DNA of 64,000 bases, taken from positions 1,488,001 through 1,552,000 of the forward strand of contig NZ_WAAQ01000001.1 in the NCBI RefSeq assembly GCF_008868125.1. The letters run 5' to 3'. Every line of letters begins with the position of its first letter. The stretch's first letter is position 1. The notes below the pieces were generated by a model, which did not search any database, was not told the DNA's origin, and saw nothing but the letters and a program-made list of their open reading frames with translations. This document shows positions 56,147-63,406 of this stretch, piece by piece. This DNA comes from Microbacterium maritypicum. Its GTDB lineage: Bacteria; Actinomycetota; Actinomycetes; Actinomycetales; Microbacteriaceae. A program made the translations under genes and the position numbers.

Positions 56147-57286
56147 TCAGTTCTCTTCGACGGATGTCCCGCTTGAGGATCCCGCGGCGTCACGGCGGTT
56201 GCGACGCGTCCGGCGCAGGAGCCAGACGAGGAGCACGACCACCGCGGCGAGTGCGAGCCACGGGAGGATGAAGCCGAGGGCGATGACCAGTGCGTTCAGC
56301 GACACCACGAGACCGTTCCAGCCGGCCAGCAGGCCGTCGCCGAAGCCGGCCGGGTCAGCGGTCGTCGGTGCGCTCGCCTTCGTCAGCTGCACCTGCAGGG
56401 AGGACATCGCGACCTGGTCGTCGAGAGCGGCGAGCTGCTGTTCGTAGGATTCGAGCTGGGCCTGGCGGTCGGTCAGTGCGACCTCGGCCTCGATCAGCTC
56501 GGACACGCTTCCCGATTGCGCCATGAGCTGCGTGAGCCGCTCGACCGATGCCTTCGTGGAATCGACGCGGGCGCGCAGATCGATCGCGGCAGACGTCACG
56601 TCCTGCTTCGACGTCGACGACGCGAGCACCTCTCCGGTGTCGGCGAGAGCGGCGATCACGTCGGGAAGATCCGCCGACGGCACCCTGATGCCGACCCAGC
56701 CGTACGCCGAATCGGCGGTGTCGGTGGCGGGATCGGTGCGGCCGTCGAGCGGGACCGACTTCCCGATCTCCGTGCTCTCGACGTAGCCGCCGTGCTCCTC
56801 GGCGAGGGCCGCGATCGCCGTCGCCGCCTCGGGGATGCTCTTCACCTGAACGGTCGCCTGCGCGGTGGCGATGATCTCGCGCCCGCTCTCCGCGTCAGCG
56901 GCACCGGGGAGCGTCGCCGCGTTCGCATCGGAGCTCACGGCGCCACCGTCCGACAGCGACTCGGGAGCCACACCCGTGAGCCGCTCGGGCGATGAGGGCG
57001 CGGAGTCGGCGACCGTGCCGCTGGAGAAGCCGATGCCTTCGGACGTCACGGAGGTTCCCCCGCCTACGGCGCCGAGGATGGGGGGCGTCACGAGCACGCC
57101 GACCACGAAGGCCGCGGCGATGCCGCCGCCGGTGAGCCACCGCCGCCGACGAGCACGGGACTTGGCCTCGGCCGGGCGCGCCGGCGCGCGCTCGGAGGCG
57201 ATCTCGGCGAAGACGGCGTCTTCGATACGGGCGATCGCCTCGTCCGAGAGGGCGGGCAGGTCGCTGCCGCTGGTCTTGTCGTTCAT
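56147..57286 (-). CDS. DUF4349 membrane protein with anti-sigma-like N-terminus
   Basis: A 379-residue protein with three parts. Residues 1-50 form a cytoplasmic helical segment (LSDEAIARIEDAVFAEIASE) like those of anti-sigma factors, followed by a membrane helix (WLTGGGIAAAFVVGVLVTPP, about 50-70). The outer region is DUF4349 (about 130-330), with AQATVQVKSIPEAATAIAAL, WVGIRVPSADLPDVIAAL and a coiled coil near 250-290. A C-terminal helix (ALVIALGFILPWLALAAVVV) and basic tail end it. It overlaps the sigma-factor gene by 4 bases. Its role as an anti-sigma factor is an inference from position and layout. Confidence 0.85.
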   Translation of the reverse strand: MNDKTSGSDLPALSDEAIARIEDAVFAEIASERAPARPAEAKSRARRRRWLTGGGIAAAFVVGVLVTPPILGAVGGGTSVTSEGIGFSSGTVADSAPSSPERLTGVAPESLSDGGAVSSDANAATLPGAADAESGREIIATAQATVQVKSIPEAATAIAALAEEHGGYVESTEIGKSVPLDGRTDPATDTADSAYGWVGIRVPSADLPDVIAALADTGEVLASSTSKQDVTSAAIDLRARVDSTKASVERLTQLMAQSGSVSELIEAEVALTDRQAQLESYEQQLAALDDQVAMSSLQVQLTKASAPTTADPAGFGDGLLAGWNGLVVSLNALVIALGFILPWLALAAVVVLLVWLLRRTRRNRRDAAGSSSGTSVEEN

Positions 57287-57843
57287 GCGTCTCTCACTTC
57301 CGTCACGGCGCCACGCAACTGCGTGCGCACTCGAGAGAGACGGTTCCTGACGACGGCGTGGGTCACCCCGAGCTTTTCCGCAGCCGCCTGATAGGCATAG
57401 CCCTCAGACGCGCACAGACGGAAGATCTCACGATCGAGTTCGCTCAACGTGCCCACTTCTCGGGCTATCCGCGCCGCCAGCTCGGCCGTGATGACCTGCT
57501 CCTCGACGCTCACCGTGTCCGGCAGCAGGGTCTCGTCCACGGCCTCGGCGGTGTGCGCCTGATCGCGCCGACGCTGACGGAGCCGGTTTGCTGCCTGGAA
57601 TCGGCAGATCGTGGCCAGCCACGGCAGGATCGACTCGCCCTGGAGCTCGAGGTCGGGGATCTTCCGCCAGGCGACGACGAACGTCTCCTGGGTCACATCC
57701 TCAGCGTCGGACGGCGAGGCGAGGATGCCCTGCGCGATCCAGTACACGGGACGCACGTGTGCGCGGTACAGCTCGCGAAAGGCGTTCTCGTCGCCGGCCG
57801 CGGCCTGCGCCGCCCATCTCTGATCAGTTGTCTGCAGGGGCAT
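57283..57843 (-). CDS. RNA polymerase sigma factor, ECF (sigma-70 family)
   Basis: A 186-residue ECF sigma factor. Region 2 covers about residues 20-88 (FRELYRAHVRPVYWIAQGIL, then SDAEDVTQETFVVAWRKIPD), and region 4 about 125-175 (LSELDREIFRLCASEGYAYQ, then KLGVTHAVVRNRLSRVRTQL). It is the first gene of a two-gene unit with the DUF4349 membrane protein. It likely answers an envelope signal sensed by that partner. Confidence 0.93.
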   Translation of the reverse strand: MPLQTTDQRWAAQAAAGDENAFRELYRAHVRPVYWIAQGILASPSDAEDVTQETFVVAWRKIPDLELQGESILPWLATICRFQAANRLRQRRRDQAHTAEAVDETLLPDTVSVEEQVITAELAARIAREVGTLSELDREIFRLCASEGYAYQAAAEKLGVTHAVVRNRLSRVRTQLRGAVTEVRDA

Positions 57844-57954
57844 CCTGGTTCCGTTCGGTGTCTCTCACGAGGAGAGTGTCGATCGATGCCCCATCGTCTC
57901 AGATCCGGTGCAGGGGATTGCGTGCGGGCCGCAGGGAGTTTCCGACGACATCCG

Positions 57955-57984
57955 TTCCCACTGATGCCACGGCTCCGGTAGCAT
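57955..57984 (+). promoter_or_regulatory. Promoter of the riboswitch-terC transcript
   Basis: TAGCAT (57979-57984) is the likely -10 box, with a weak -35 TTCCCA (57955-57960) 18 bases upstream. The predicted start near 57991 coincides with the first strand of the riboswitch P1 stem. Confidence 0.5.
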
Positions 57985-57989
57985 TGCCC

Positions 57990-58094
57990 GGGCGAGAGGG
58001 AGTATCCCGAATCCGCGCGTAACGTCATCACGAGCACCGTCATCGCTGCTCCGGGCGCGCGCCGCACATGTGTGCGGGGGAGAGACTTTCGACT
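57990..58094 (+). promoter_or_regulatory. yybP-ykoY-type Mn2+ riboswitch upstream of terC
   Basis: The leader carries the hallmarks of the yybP-ykoY manganese riboswitch, which commonly precedes TerC-family genes. GGGAGTA (57998-58004) is the conserved L1-side element, and GAGAC (58082-58086) the conserved element before the last strand. P1 is formed by CGAGAG (57993-57998) with CTTTCG (58086-58091). The strand CTTTCG can instead pair perfectly with CGAAAG (58112-58117), which holds the ribosome-binding site of terC. Metal binding would therefore free the ribosome site. No covariance model was run. Confidence 0.75.
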
Positions 58095-58130
58095 CATTCC
58101 CGACCCCTCCGCGAAAGGTGCAGTGCGCCC

Positions 58131-59135
58131 TTGGAAATCCCCGTCTGGTTCGAGATCACCTCGATGGTCGTCCTCACGATCATCCTGATCGGCGACCTGC
58201 TCCTCATCCGGCTGCGGCCGCACATCCCGTCGACGAAGGAGTCCACTCTCTGGGTGGTCTTCTACGTCGGGCTCGCGCTGCTGTTCGCGGTGCTCCTCGG
58301 CAATGTCGGAGGTTGGCAGAACGCGGGTGACTTCATCACCGGATGGGCGTTGGAATACAGCCTCTCCATCGACAACCTGTTCGTCTTCGTCCTGATCATG
58401 GCCCAGTTCGCCGTGCCGCGGCGGCTGCAGCAGCAGGTGCTCATGGTCGGCATCATCATCGCGCTCATCCTGCGCGGCCTGTTCATCCTCGCCGGTGTCG
58501 CGATCGTCGAGAACTTCTCGCCGATCTTCTACATCTTCGGCGCCTTCCTCATCTGGACGGCGATCCGTCAGGCCATGCCGGACGGCGATCACGAGGGCGA
58601 GGTGCAGCGCGAGAACTTCATCGTCCGCCTGCTGCGTCGCCGCGTCGACATCAGCGAGACGTACGACGGGTCCAAGATCCGCACCACGGTCGACGGCAAG
58701 CGCATGTGGACGCCCATGGTGATCGTCTTCATCACCATCGGTGTCACCGACCTGATCTTCGCGATCGACTCGATCCCCGCGATCTTCGAGATCACCACCA
58801 ACGGCTTCCTCGTCTTCTCGGCCAACATCTTCGCGCTGATGGGGCTGCGCCAGCTCTACTTCCTGCTCGGTGACCTGCTCGACCGTCTGCGCTACCTGCA
58901 CTACGGCATCGCCGTCATCCTCGGTTTCATCGGCGTCAAGCTGATCCTGCACGCTCTGCACGTCAACGAGCTGCCGTTCATCAACGGCGGCGAGCACGTC
59001 GAGTGGGTGCCCGACATCAGCAACATGGTCTCCCTCGGCGTGATCCTCGCCTCGATGACCATCGCGACCGTCGCCAGCCTGATCGCCTCGTCCCGCGAGA
59101 AGCGCGCGGCGAGGTCCACGACGACCGTGGAGTGA
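58131..59135 (+). CDS. TerC-family integral membrane protein
   Basis: TerC proteins are multi-pass membrane proteins linked to manganese export and to metallation of exported proteins. The 334-residue protein has about eight membrane segments and the conserved EYSLSIDNLFVFVLIMAQF (about residue 80) and FAIDSIPAIFEITTN (about 211), whose Asp residues lie inside the membrane. The start is TTG 58131, supported by family alignment (EIPVWFEITSM) and AAAGG upstream; an ATG-based start at 58068 would run through the riboswitch. The upstream Mn2+ riboswitch supports manganese-linked control. Confidence 0.92.
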   Translation: MEIPVWFEITSMVVLTIILIGDLLLIRLRPHIPSTKESTLWVVFYVGLALLFAVLLGNVGGWQNAGDFITGWALEYSLSIDNLFVFVLIMAQFAVPRRLQQQVLMVGIIIALILRGLFILAGVAIVENFSPIFYIFGAFLIWTAIRQAMPDGDHEGEVQRENFIVRLLRRRVDISETYDGSKIRTTVDGKRMWTPMVIVFITIGVTDLIFAIDSIPAIFEITTNGFLVFSANIFALMGLRQLYFLLGDLLDRLRYLHYGIAVILGFIGVKLILHALHVNELPFINGGEHVEWVPDISNMVSLGVILASMTIATVASLIASSREKRAARSTTTVE

Positions 59136-59147
59136 GATCATGGCGGC

Positions 59148-59498
59148 ATGACCCGCCACTGGACACCCCTCGCCCTCGTCTATCTCGTGCTGGCGGTGGT
59201 CGGTCTCATCGGCACCTGGACGTTCAACGTGCTGGCCATCACGCAGATGGTGGACTTCGTCGGCGATCTCGTCGGCAGCGGTCCGGCGGTGTCGTCGATC
59301 ACGGTCGATCTCCTGATCGTGGCGATCGCGGGGAGCGTGTTCATCATCGTCGAGGCGCGACGGATCGGGATGCGGAGGGGCTGGCTCTATGTCGTGCTGT
59401 CCGGAGTGACGGCGTTCGCCTTCACCTTCCCGCTCTTCCTGGCGATGCGCCAGCGCCACCTCACCCGTCTGACCACAGAAGCTCGGCGTCGAGCGTGA
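59148..59498 (+). CDS. DUF2834 small membrane protein
   Basis: A 116-residue protein with three predicted helices (LALVYLVLAVVGLIGTWTFN, then DLLIVAIAGSVFIIVEARRI and LYVVLSGVTAFAFTFPLFLA) and the DUF2834 pattern, in which an Asp lies near the second helix. It starts 12 bases after terC and may be on the same transcript. Its end overlaps the convergent LON-domain gene by 38 bases. Function unknown. Confidence 0.82.
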   Translation: MTRHWTPLALVYLVLAVVGLIGTWTFNVLAITQMVDFVGDLVGSGPAVSSITVDLLIVAIAGSVFIIVEARRIGMRRGWLYVVLSGVTAFAFTFPLFLAMRQRHLTRLTTEARRRA

Positions 59499-60057
59499 GG
59501 TCGATGATCTGACGAAGCAACGCCCCCACCGTGGCGGACTGCAGCAGCGCGTATCTGTCGTAGTCGCCGAGGGGAGCGATCGCGGCGAGCTGCCACGCGG
59601 CGGCGATCGGATCGTCCGAGAGCTCGGTGTCGGCATCCCACTGCGCCTCGGGCGCGCGGGCGAGTGTCCGTCGCACGATCGCCTCCGCTTGCGTGCGCAG
59701 CGGGGTGAGCTCGTCGCTCCAGTCGAGCTCGGGCAGTGGCGTGACCTCGGCGCGGGGATAGGGGTCGTCATCCAGCCACTCATCGACCGTGAAGCGATCG
59801 GTGCCGACGGCGACGGCCAGCAGAGCGTCGGCACCCGCGGAGACGCTGACCAGCCGCGCCATCGTCCCGATGCGACTGCGCCGATCGCCACCGCCGACCT
59901 CATGGCCGCGTTCGATGAGCACGACACCGAACCGCGGGTCCTCCTCATCCAGGAGCCGCCCGATCATCGTGAGGTACCGCGGCTCGAACACGCGAAGCGG
60001 AAGCGGGGTGTGCGGGAAGTGCACCGAGCCGAGCGGGAACATCGGGATGGCGGTCAT
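59461..60057 (-). CDS. LON-protease substrate-binding domain protein
   Basis: A 198-residue stand-alone Lon N-terminal (LON_substr_bdg) domain without the ATPase and protease parts. It opens with MFPLGSVHFPHTPLPLRVFE, then FGVVLIERGHEVGGGD and GTDRFTVDEWLDDDPYPRAE. The domain is common in actinobacteria, with no settled role. ATG 60057 is chosen because it begins the family block. It is divergent from the DUF427 gene across only 36 bases. Confidence 0.88.
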   Translation of the reverse strand: MTAIPMFPLGSVHFPHTPLPLRVFEPRYLTMIGRLLDEEDPRFGVVLIERGHEVGGGDRRSRIGTMARLVSVSAGADALLAVAVGTDRFTVDEWLDDDPYPRAEVTPLPELDWSDELTPLRTQAEAIVRRTLARAPEAQWDADTELSDDPIAAAWQLAAIAPLGDYDRYALLQSATVGALLRQIIDLTLDAELLWSDG

Positions 60058-60081
60058 GGCACCAGTCAACACCGAGAGACG

Positions 60082-60093
60082 TAAAGTGAACAG
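60082..60093 (+). promoter_or_regulatory. Leaderless promoter of the DUF427 gene, TAAAGT
   Basis: TAAAGT (60082-60087) lies 6 bases before ATG 60094. Confidence 0.6.
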
Positions 60094-60591
60094 ATGCGCA
60101 GACCTCGCCCCCTCACCCCGTCCGCCGGACAGGAATCCGTCTGGGACTATCCGAGGCCGCCGCGCGTTGAACCGGTCGCCGAACGCATCACGATCCGCCT
60201 CGGCGGTGACCTGATCGCCGACACACGCGATGCCGTGCGCGTGCTGGAGACCAGCCACCCTCCCGTCTACTACCTTCCGATCGCCGACTTCATCCCCGGT
60301 GCGCTGGTGGAGGCCCCCGGTGCCTCGTTCTGCGAGTTCAAGGGCACCGCCCGCTACTTCGATGTGCGCGGTGGAGACACCCTTCGCCCTGGAGCGGCCT
60401 GGAACTATCCGCACCCGTCGCCCGGCTTCGAGGCGCTGACCGACCGGGTCGCCGTGTACGCGGCGCCGATGGACGAGTGCACCGTCGGGGACGATGTCGC
60501 GGTCCCGCAACCGGGCGGGTTCTACGGCGGGTGGGTCACGTCTTGGGTCGTCGGTCCCTTCAAGGGCGTTCCCGGCTCCATGGGCTGGTGA
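60094..60591 (+). CDS. DUF427 domain protein
   Basis: A 165-residue soluble protein with the DUF427 core: VWDYPRPPRVEPVAERITIR, ETSHPPVYYLPIADF (about residue 52), CEFKGTARYFDV (about 79) and GAAWNYPHP. It is a small beta-rich fold of unknown role that is frequent in actinobacteria. It stands alone between divergent and convergent neighbours. Confidence 0.88.
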   Translation: MRRPRPLTPSAGQESVWDYPRPPRVEPVAERITIRLGGDLIADTRDAVRVLETSHPPVYYLPIADFIPGALVEAPGASFCEFKGTARYFDVRGGDTLRPGAAWNYPHPSPGFEALTDRVAVYAAPMDECTVGDDVAVPQPGGFYGGWVTSWVVGPFKGVPGSMGW

Positions 60592-60610
60592 CGTTCGGCC
60601 TGACCGCCGC

Positions 60611-61924
60611 TCAGAACGCGCGCAGGTTCGCCTGCAGGCCGCCGTCCGCGTATTCACGACGAAGGATGCCTCGACGGCGGAGCACAGGCACGAGCTCGTC
60701 GAGAGTGCGGTGCAGGGTGACCGGATGGAAGTCCCCCCACAGCAGCACGCCGTCGTTGCCCCATTCGCCGAGCTCTTCGATCAGGTCGGCGAACTCCTCG
60801 GCCGTTCCGACGAAGCCGGTGCGGTCCGAGATCCGACCCGCACGGGCGAGCGCGCTGAGGTGTGCGCGCAGCGGCGCCTCCTGGCCCCGGTCGCCGATCA
60901 GACGCTGGATGCTGCCGCGGGAGACGTGCGCACCGAAGACAGAGAGGTCGAGCGGACGGTCGAGGTCGAGCGACGTGAGATCGGTCTCGAGGTCGCTCGA
61001 CTGCTTGCGGGCGATCTGCACGAGCGCGGCATCGTCGGGGTGTGCGGACGCGGCCACGATGCGGTCGGCCTCCTCCACCGACGGGGTGATCACGGGCTGG
61101 ATGGCGAAGAGGATCTTGATGTCCTCCGGACGTCGTCCTCTCTCGATCGCCGCGTCGTGCACTTTGGCGCGGTAGTCCCGCACGGACTTCTCGTTCAGCG
61201 GCGCCAGAGCCAGTTGGACGTCGGAGTTCGCGCCGGCGAAGCCGAGCCCTCGGCCCGAGCCGCCGGGTGAGACGATCGCGGGGTCCCCGTCGGTGAACGG
61301 CACGGCGTTGAGCGGGCCGTCGAAGGCGAAGTGCTCACCGCGATGCTCGACCGCACGCAGGCGGGTGCCGTCGGCGTAGACATCCGTCTCCCGATCAGCG
61401 AGGAGAGCGCCGTCGTCCCAGCTGCGCCAGAGGGCGCGGATGCCGTCGAGCCATTCCTCGGCGCGGTCGTAGGCCTCGTCGTGCCCGAGCTGCGGGGCCG
61501 CGGAGAAGTGTCGTGCGCTGCCGGTGTCGGTGACCACGTTGAGACCCAGACGATGGCCGCTGAGGTGCTGTAGCGTCGCGAACTGCCGGGCGGCCGTGTA
61601 GGGGAGGTACGCCGCGGGATTCACCGTCGGCACCACGCCCAGGTGCCTGGTCGCCTGGAACAGATAGGGAGCCAGCAGGAGCGGGTCGTGCTTCGGGCCG
61701 CCGAACGCGTGCCGGACGCGCAGATCGATCGTCGAAGGCGATCCCAGGGAGGGCGCGTCCTCGATGATGACCAGATCGAAGCCGGCCTGCTCCAGGGTGC
61801 GCGCGGCGTCCTGATAGATCTCGGGGCGCGTCCAGTCGTAGTCCCATTCGAGGGACGGATAGCCCCAGCCCTGCGGTCCGAAGCCGCGGGCGAGGAACCA
61901 GCCGAAGTGCTGAGGGCGGCTCAT
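60611..61924 (-). CDS. LLM-class flavin monooxygenase (NtaA/SnaA/DszA-like)
   Basis: A 437-residue luciferase-like enzyme of the group that includes nitrilotriacetate and organosulfur monooxygenases. It uses reduced FMN and O2. Visible blocks are HFGWFLARGFGPQGWGYPSL, EQAGFDLVIIEDAPSLG (about residue 46), GVVPTVNPAAYLPYTAARQF, LSGHRLGLNVVTDTGSARHF and SPGGSGRGLGFAGANSD. It overlaps the O-acetylhomoserine sulfhydrylase gene by 4 bases and lies downstream of it, so both are co-translated. A role in freeing sulfur from organic compounds is an inference from that pairing. Confidence 0.87.
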   Translation of the reverse strand: MSRPQHFGWFLARGFGPQGWGYPSLEWDYDWTRPEIYQDAARTLEQAGFDLVIIEDAPSLGSPSTIDLRVRHAFGGPKHDPLLLAPYLFQATRHLGVVPTVNPAAYLPYTAARQFATLQHLSGHRLGLNVVTDTGSARHFSAAPQLGHDEAYDRAEEWLDGIRALWRSWDDGALLADRETDVYADGTRLRAVEHRGEHFAFDGPLNAVPFTDGDPAIVSPGGSGRGLGFAGANSDVQLALAPLNEKSVRDYRAKVHDAAIERGRRPEDIKILFAIQPVITPSVEEADRIVAASAHPDDAALVQIARKQSSDLETDLTSLDLDRPLDLSVFGAHVSRGSIQRLIGDRGQEAPLRAHLSALARAGRISDRTGFVGTAEEFADLIEELGEWGNDGVLLWGDFHPVTLHRTLDELVPVLRRRGILRREYADGGLQANLRAF

Positions 61925-63216
61925 GCCACCGTCTCCCGTACGTTCTGGAGCACACGGGACAGATCCGTGATCAGATCGTCGACGTCCTCGATGCCGATCG
62001 ACAGCCGCAGGGTGCCCGGCCGCACGCCGAGAGCCTCGCGCTCCTCCTCGGTGCGCTGGGCATGACTGGTGGTCCCGGGGTGCAGCACCAGAGAGCGCAC
62101 ATCTCCGATGTGGGTCATGTGGGTGAAGACCCGCACATGCTCCACGAATCGGCGTGCCGCAGGGAGCCCGCCCCGCAGAGTGAAGGTGAAGATCGATCCG
62201 GACCCGCCCTCGAGGTAGCGTTTGCCGACCTCGTGGTCGGGGTGCGAGGGGAGCCCGACGTAGTCGACGCTCTCGACCTCCTCGTGCCGTTCCAGCCACT
62301 GGGCGATCTGCAGGGCGTTGCGAGACTGTCGCTCGACCCGCAGGCCGAGCGTCTCGACGCCCTGTCCGATCAGGAAGGCGTTGAGAGGGGACGGCGATGC
62401 GCCGAATCGCGGGGCGACGGATTCGCGGGCGTAGGCGATGCGGGCGCGGCCCCCGTGGCGGGCGAAGACGCTGGGTGCATCCCCCCGGCCGGGGAGGACG
62501 AGATGGGGCGCGTTGTGGCCAGCGAGAGCGGCGTCGAAGCGCCCGTCATCGATGATGACGCCGCCGAGCACGGAGCCGTGCCCGGCCAGGAACTTCGACG
62601 CGGAATGGACCGCGATCGCCGCGCCGTGCTCGAGAGGGCGCAGCAGTGCCGGCGTCGCCAGCGTGTTGTCGACGATCAGTGGGATCGCGTGCTCATCGCC
62701 GACGTCGCTGATGGCGCGGACGTCGAGCACATCGTTGCGGGCGTTGGCGAGCGACTCGGCGAACAGCGCGCGGGTGTTCGGGCGGATCGCCGCCCTCCAG
62801 GCATCCGCATCGGCGATGTCGTCGACGAACGTGGTCTCGATGTCGAGTCGAGCGAGGTTGTCCAGGAACAGGCCCCTGGTGCCTTCGTAGATGTGGGTGG
62901 ACGACACGATGTGATCGCCCGCGCCGGCGACGGTAAGAAGGGCCGTCGCCACTGCTGCCTGGCCGCTGGCCACGAGCACGGCGTCGGCGCCGGACTCCAG
63001 GGCTGCGAGCTGGCGCTCCACGGCGCGCACCGTGGGGTTCCCTGTGCGGGTGTAGCCGAAGCCGGTGCCGGTGCTGAAGTGGTCGGCCGCGTGATCGAAG
63101 TCGTCGAACTCGAAGCCCGCCGTCAGGTAGATGGGCGTCGCGCGGGAGCTGGCCGTCTCCCGGCTTCTCGCCGCGTGGACCGCGCGGGTGGCGAAGCGGG
63201 CGGTGTCGACGGTCAT
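61921..63216 (-). CDS. metY: O-acetylhomoserine sulfhydrylase (Cys/Met metabolism PLP enzyme)
   Basis: This PLP enzyme joins sulfide to O-acetyl- or O-succinyl-homoserine to give homocysteine. The 431-residue length is usual for MetY, which is longer than MetB. Blocks are FATRAVHAAR (about residue 7), GFGYTRTGNPTVRAVERQLA (about 51), SGADAVLVASGQAAVATALL and the PLP-lysine motif HSASKFLAGHG (about 203). ATG 63216 begins the family N-terminus; the extension to 63516 overlaps the leuC leader and is rejected. It overlaps the flavin monooxygenase gene by 4 bases. MetY versus a related cystathionine enzyme is judged by length only. Confidence 0.88.
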   Translation of the reverse strand: MTVDTARFATRAVHAARSRETASSRATPIYLTAGFEFDDFDHAADHFSTGTGFGYTRTGNPTVRAVERQLAALESGADAVLVASGQAAVATALLTVAGAGDHIVSSTHIYEGTRGLFLDNLARLDIETTFVDDIADADAWRAAIRPNTRALFAESLANARNDVLDVRAISDVGDEHAIPLIVDNTLATPALLRPLEHGAAIAVHSASKFLAGHGSVLGGVIIDDGRFDAALAGHNAPHLVLPGRGDAPSVFARHGGRARIAYARESVAPRFGASPSPLNAFLIGQGVETLGLRVERQSRNALQIAQWLERHEEVESVDYVGLPSHPDHEVGKRYLEGGSGSIFTFTLRGGLPAARRFVEHVRVFTHMTHIGDVRSLVLHPGTTSHAQRTEEEREALGVRPGTLRLSIGIEDVDDLITDLSRVLQNVRETVA

Positions 63217-63285
63217 GCGGTGCCTCTCGGTCGTTCGGGTGCTCAACAGAGTGTCATGACGGGTCGGAGCACGTCTCAGCGGTGG

Positions 63286-63297
63286 TAATCTGACGTC
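63286..63297 (+). promoter_or_regulatory. Leaderless promoter of the leu leader peptide, TAATCT
   Basis: TAATCT (63286-63291) lies 6 bases before the ATG of the leader peptide, so transcription probably starts at that ATG. Confidence 0.6.
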
Positions 63298-63348
63298 ATG
63301 CGGACCGTGCTCCTTCTTCTTAGGCGCCGCGACGAGACCTCGATCTGA
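63298..63348 (+). CDS. Leucine-rich leader peptide of leuC
   Basis: A 16-residue reading frame, [16 protein letters not shown], has four successive Leu codons (CTC CTT CTT CTT, 63310-63321). CTT is rare in this genome region. It is followed by a 10-bp hairpin and the leuC start, 58 bases after its stop. The layout is that of a ribosome-mediated attenuator that senses charged tRNA-Leu. Confidence 0.75.
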   Translation: MRTVLLLLRRRDETSI

Positions 63349-63365
63349 GCCCCTCCTCGTCGCGG
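63327..63365 (+). promoter_or_regulatory. Attenuator hairpin between the leader peptide and leuC
   Basis: CCGCGACGAG (63327-63336) pairs perfectly with CTCGTCGCGG (63356-63365). The leader stop codon (63346-63348) lies in the loop, so ribosome position would decide whether the stem forms. No T-run follows, so termination may be weak or control may be at another level. Confidence 0.65.
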
Positions 63366-63406
63366 AGTCCATCGTGGGCCGAACCGCCAGCCACAGGAGA
63401 CACGCA

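Noticed and set aside
57693..59948. Minus-strand open frame of 751 codons opposite terC
   Set aside because: It covers the riboswitch and terC, both well supported, and is made of Asp/Glu/Arg/His-rich low-complexity sequence.
63217..63297. SAM or other sulfur riboswitch upstream of metY
   Set aside because: The 81-base gap shows no recognisable aptamer elements and also holds the divergent leu leader promoter.
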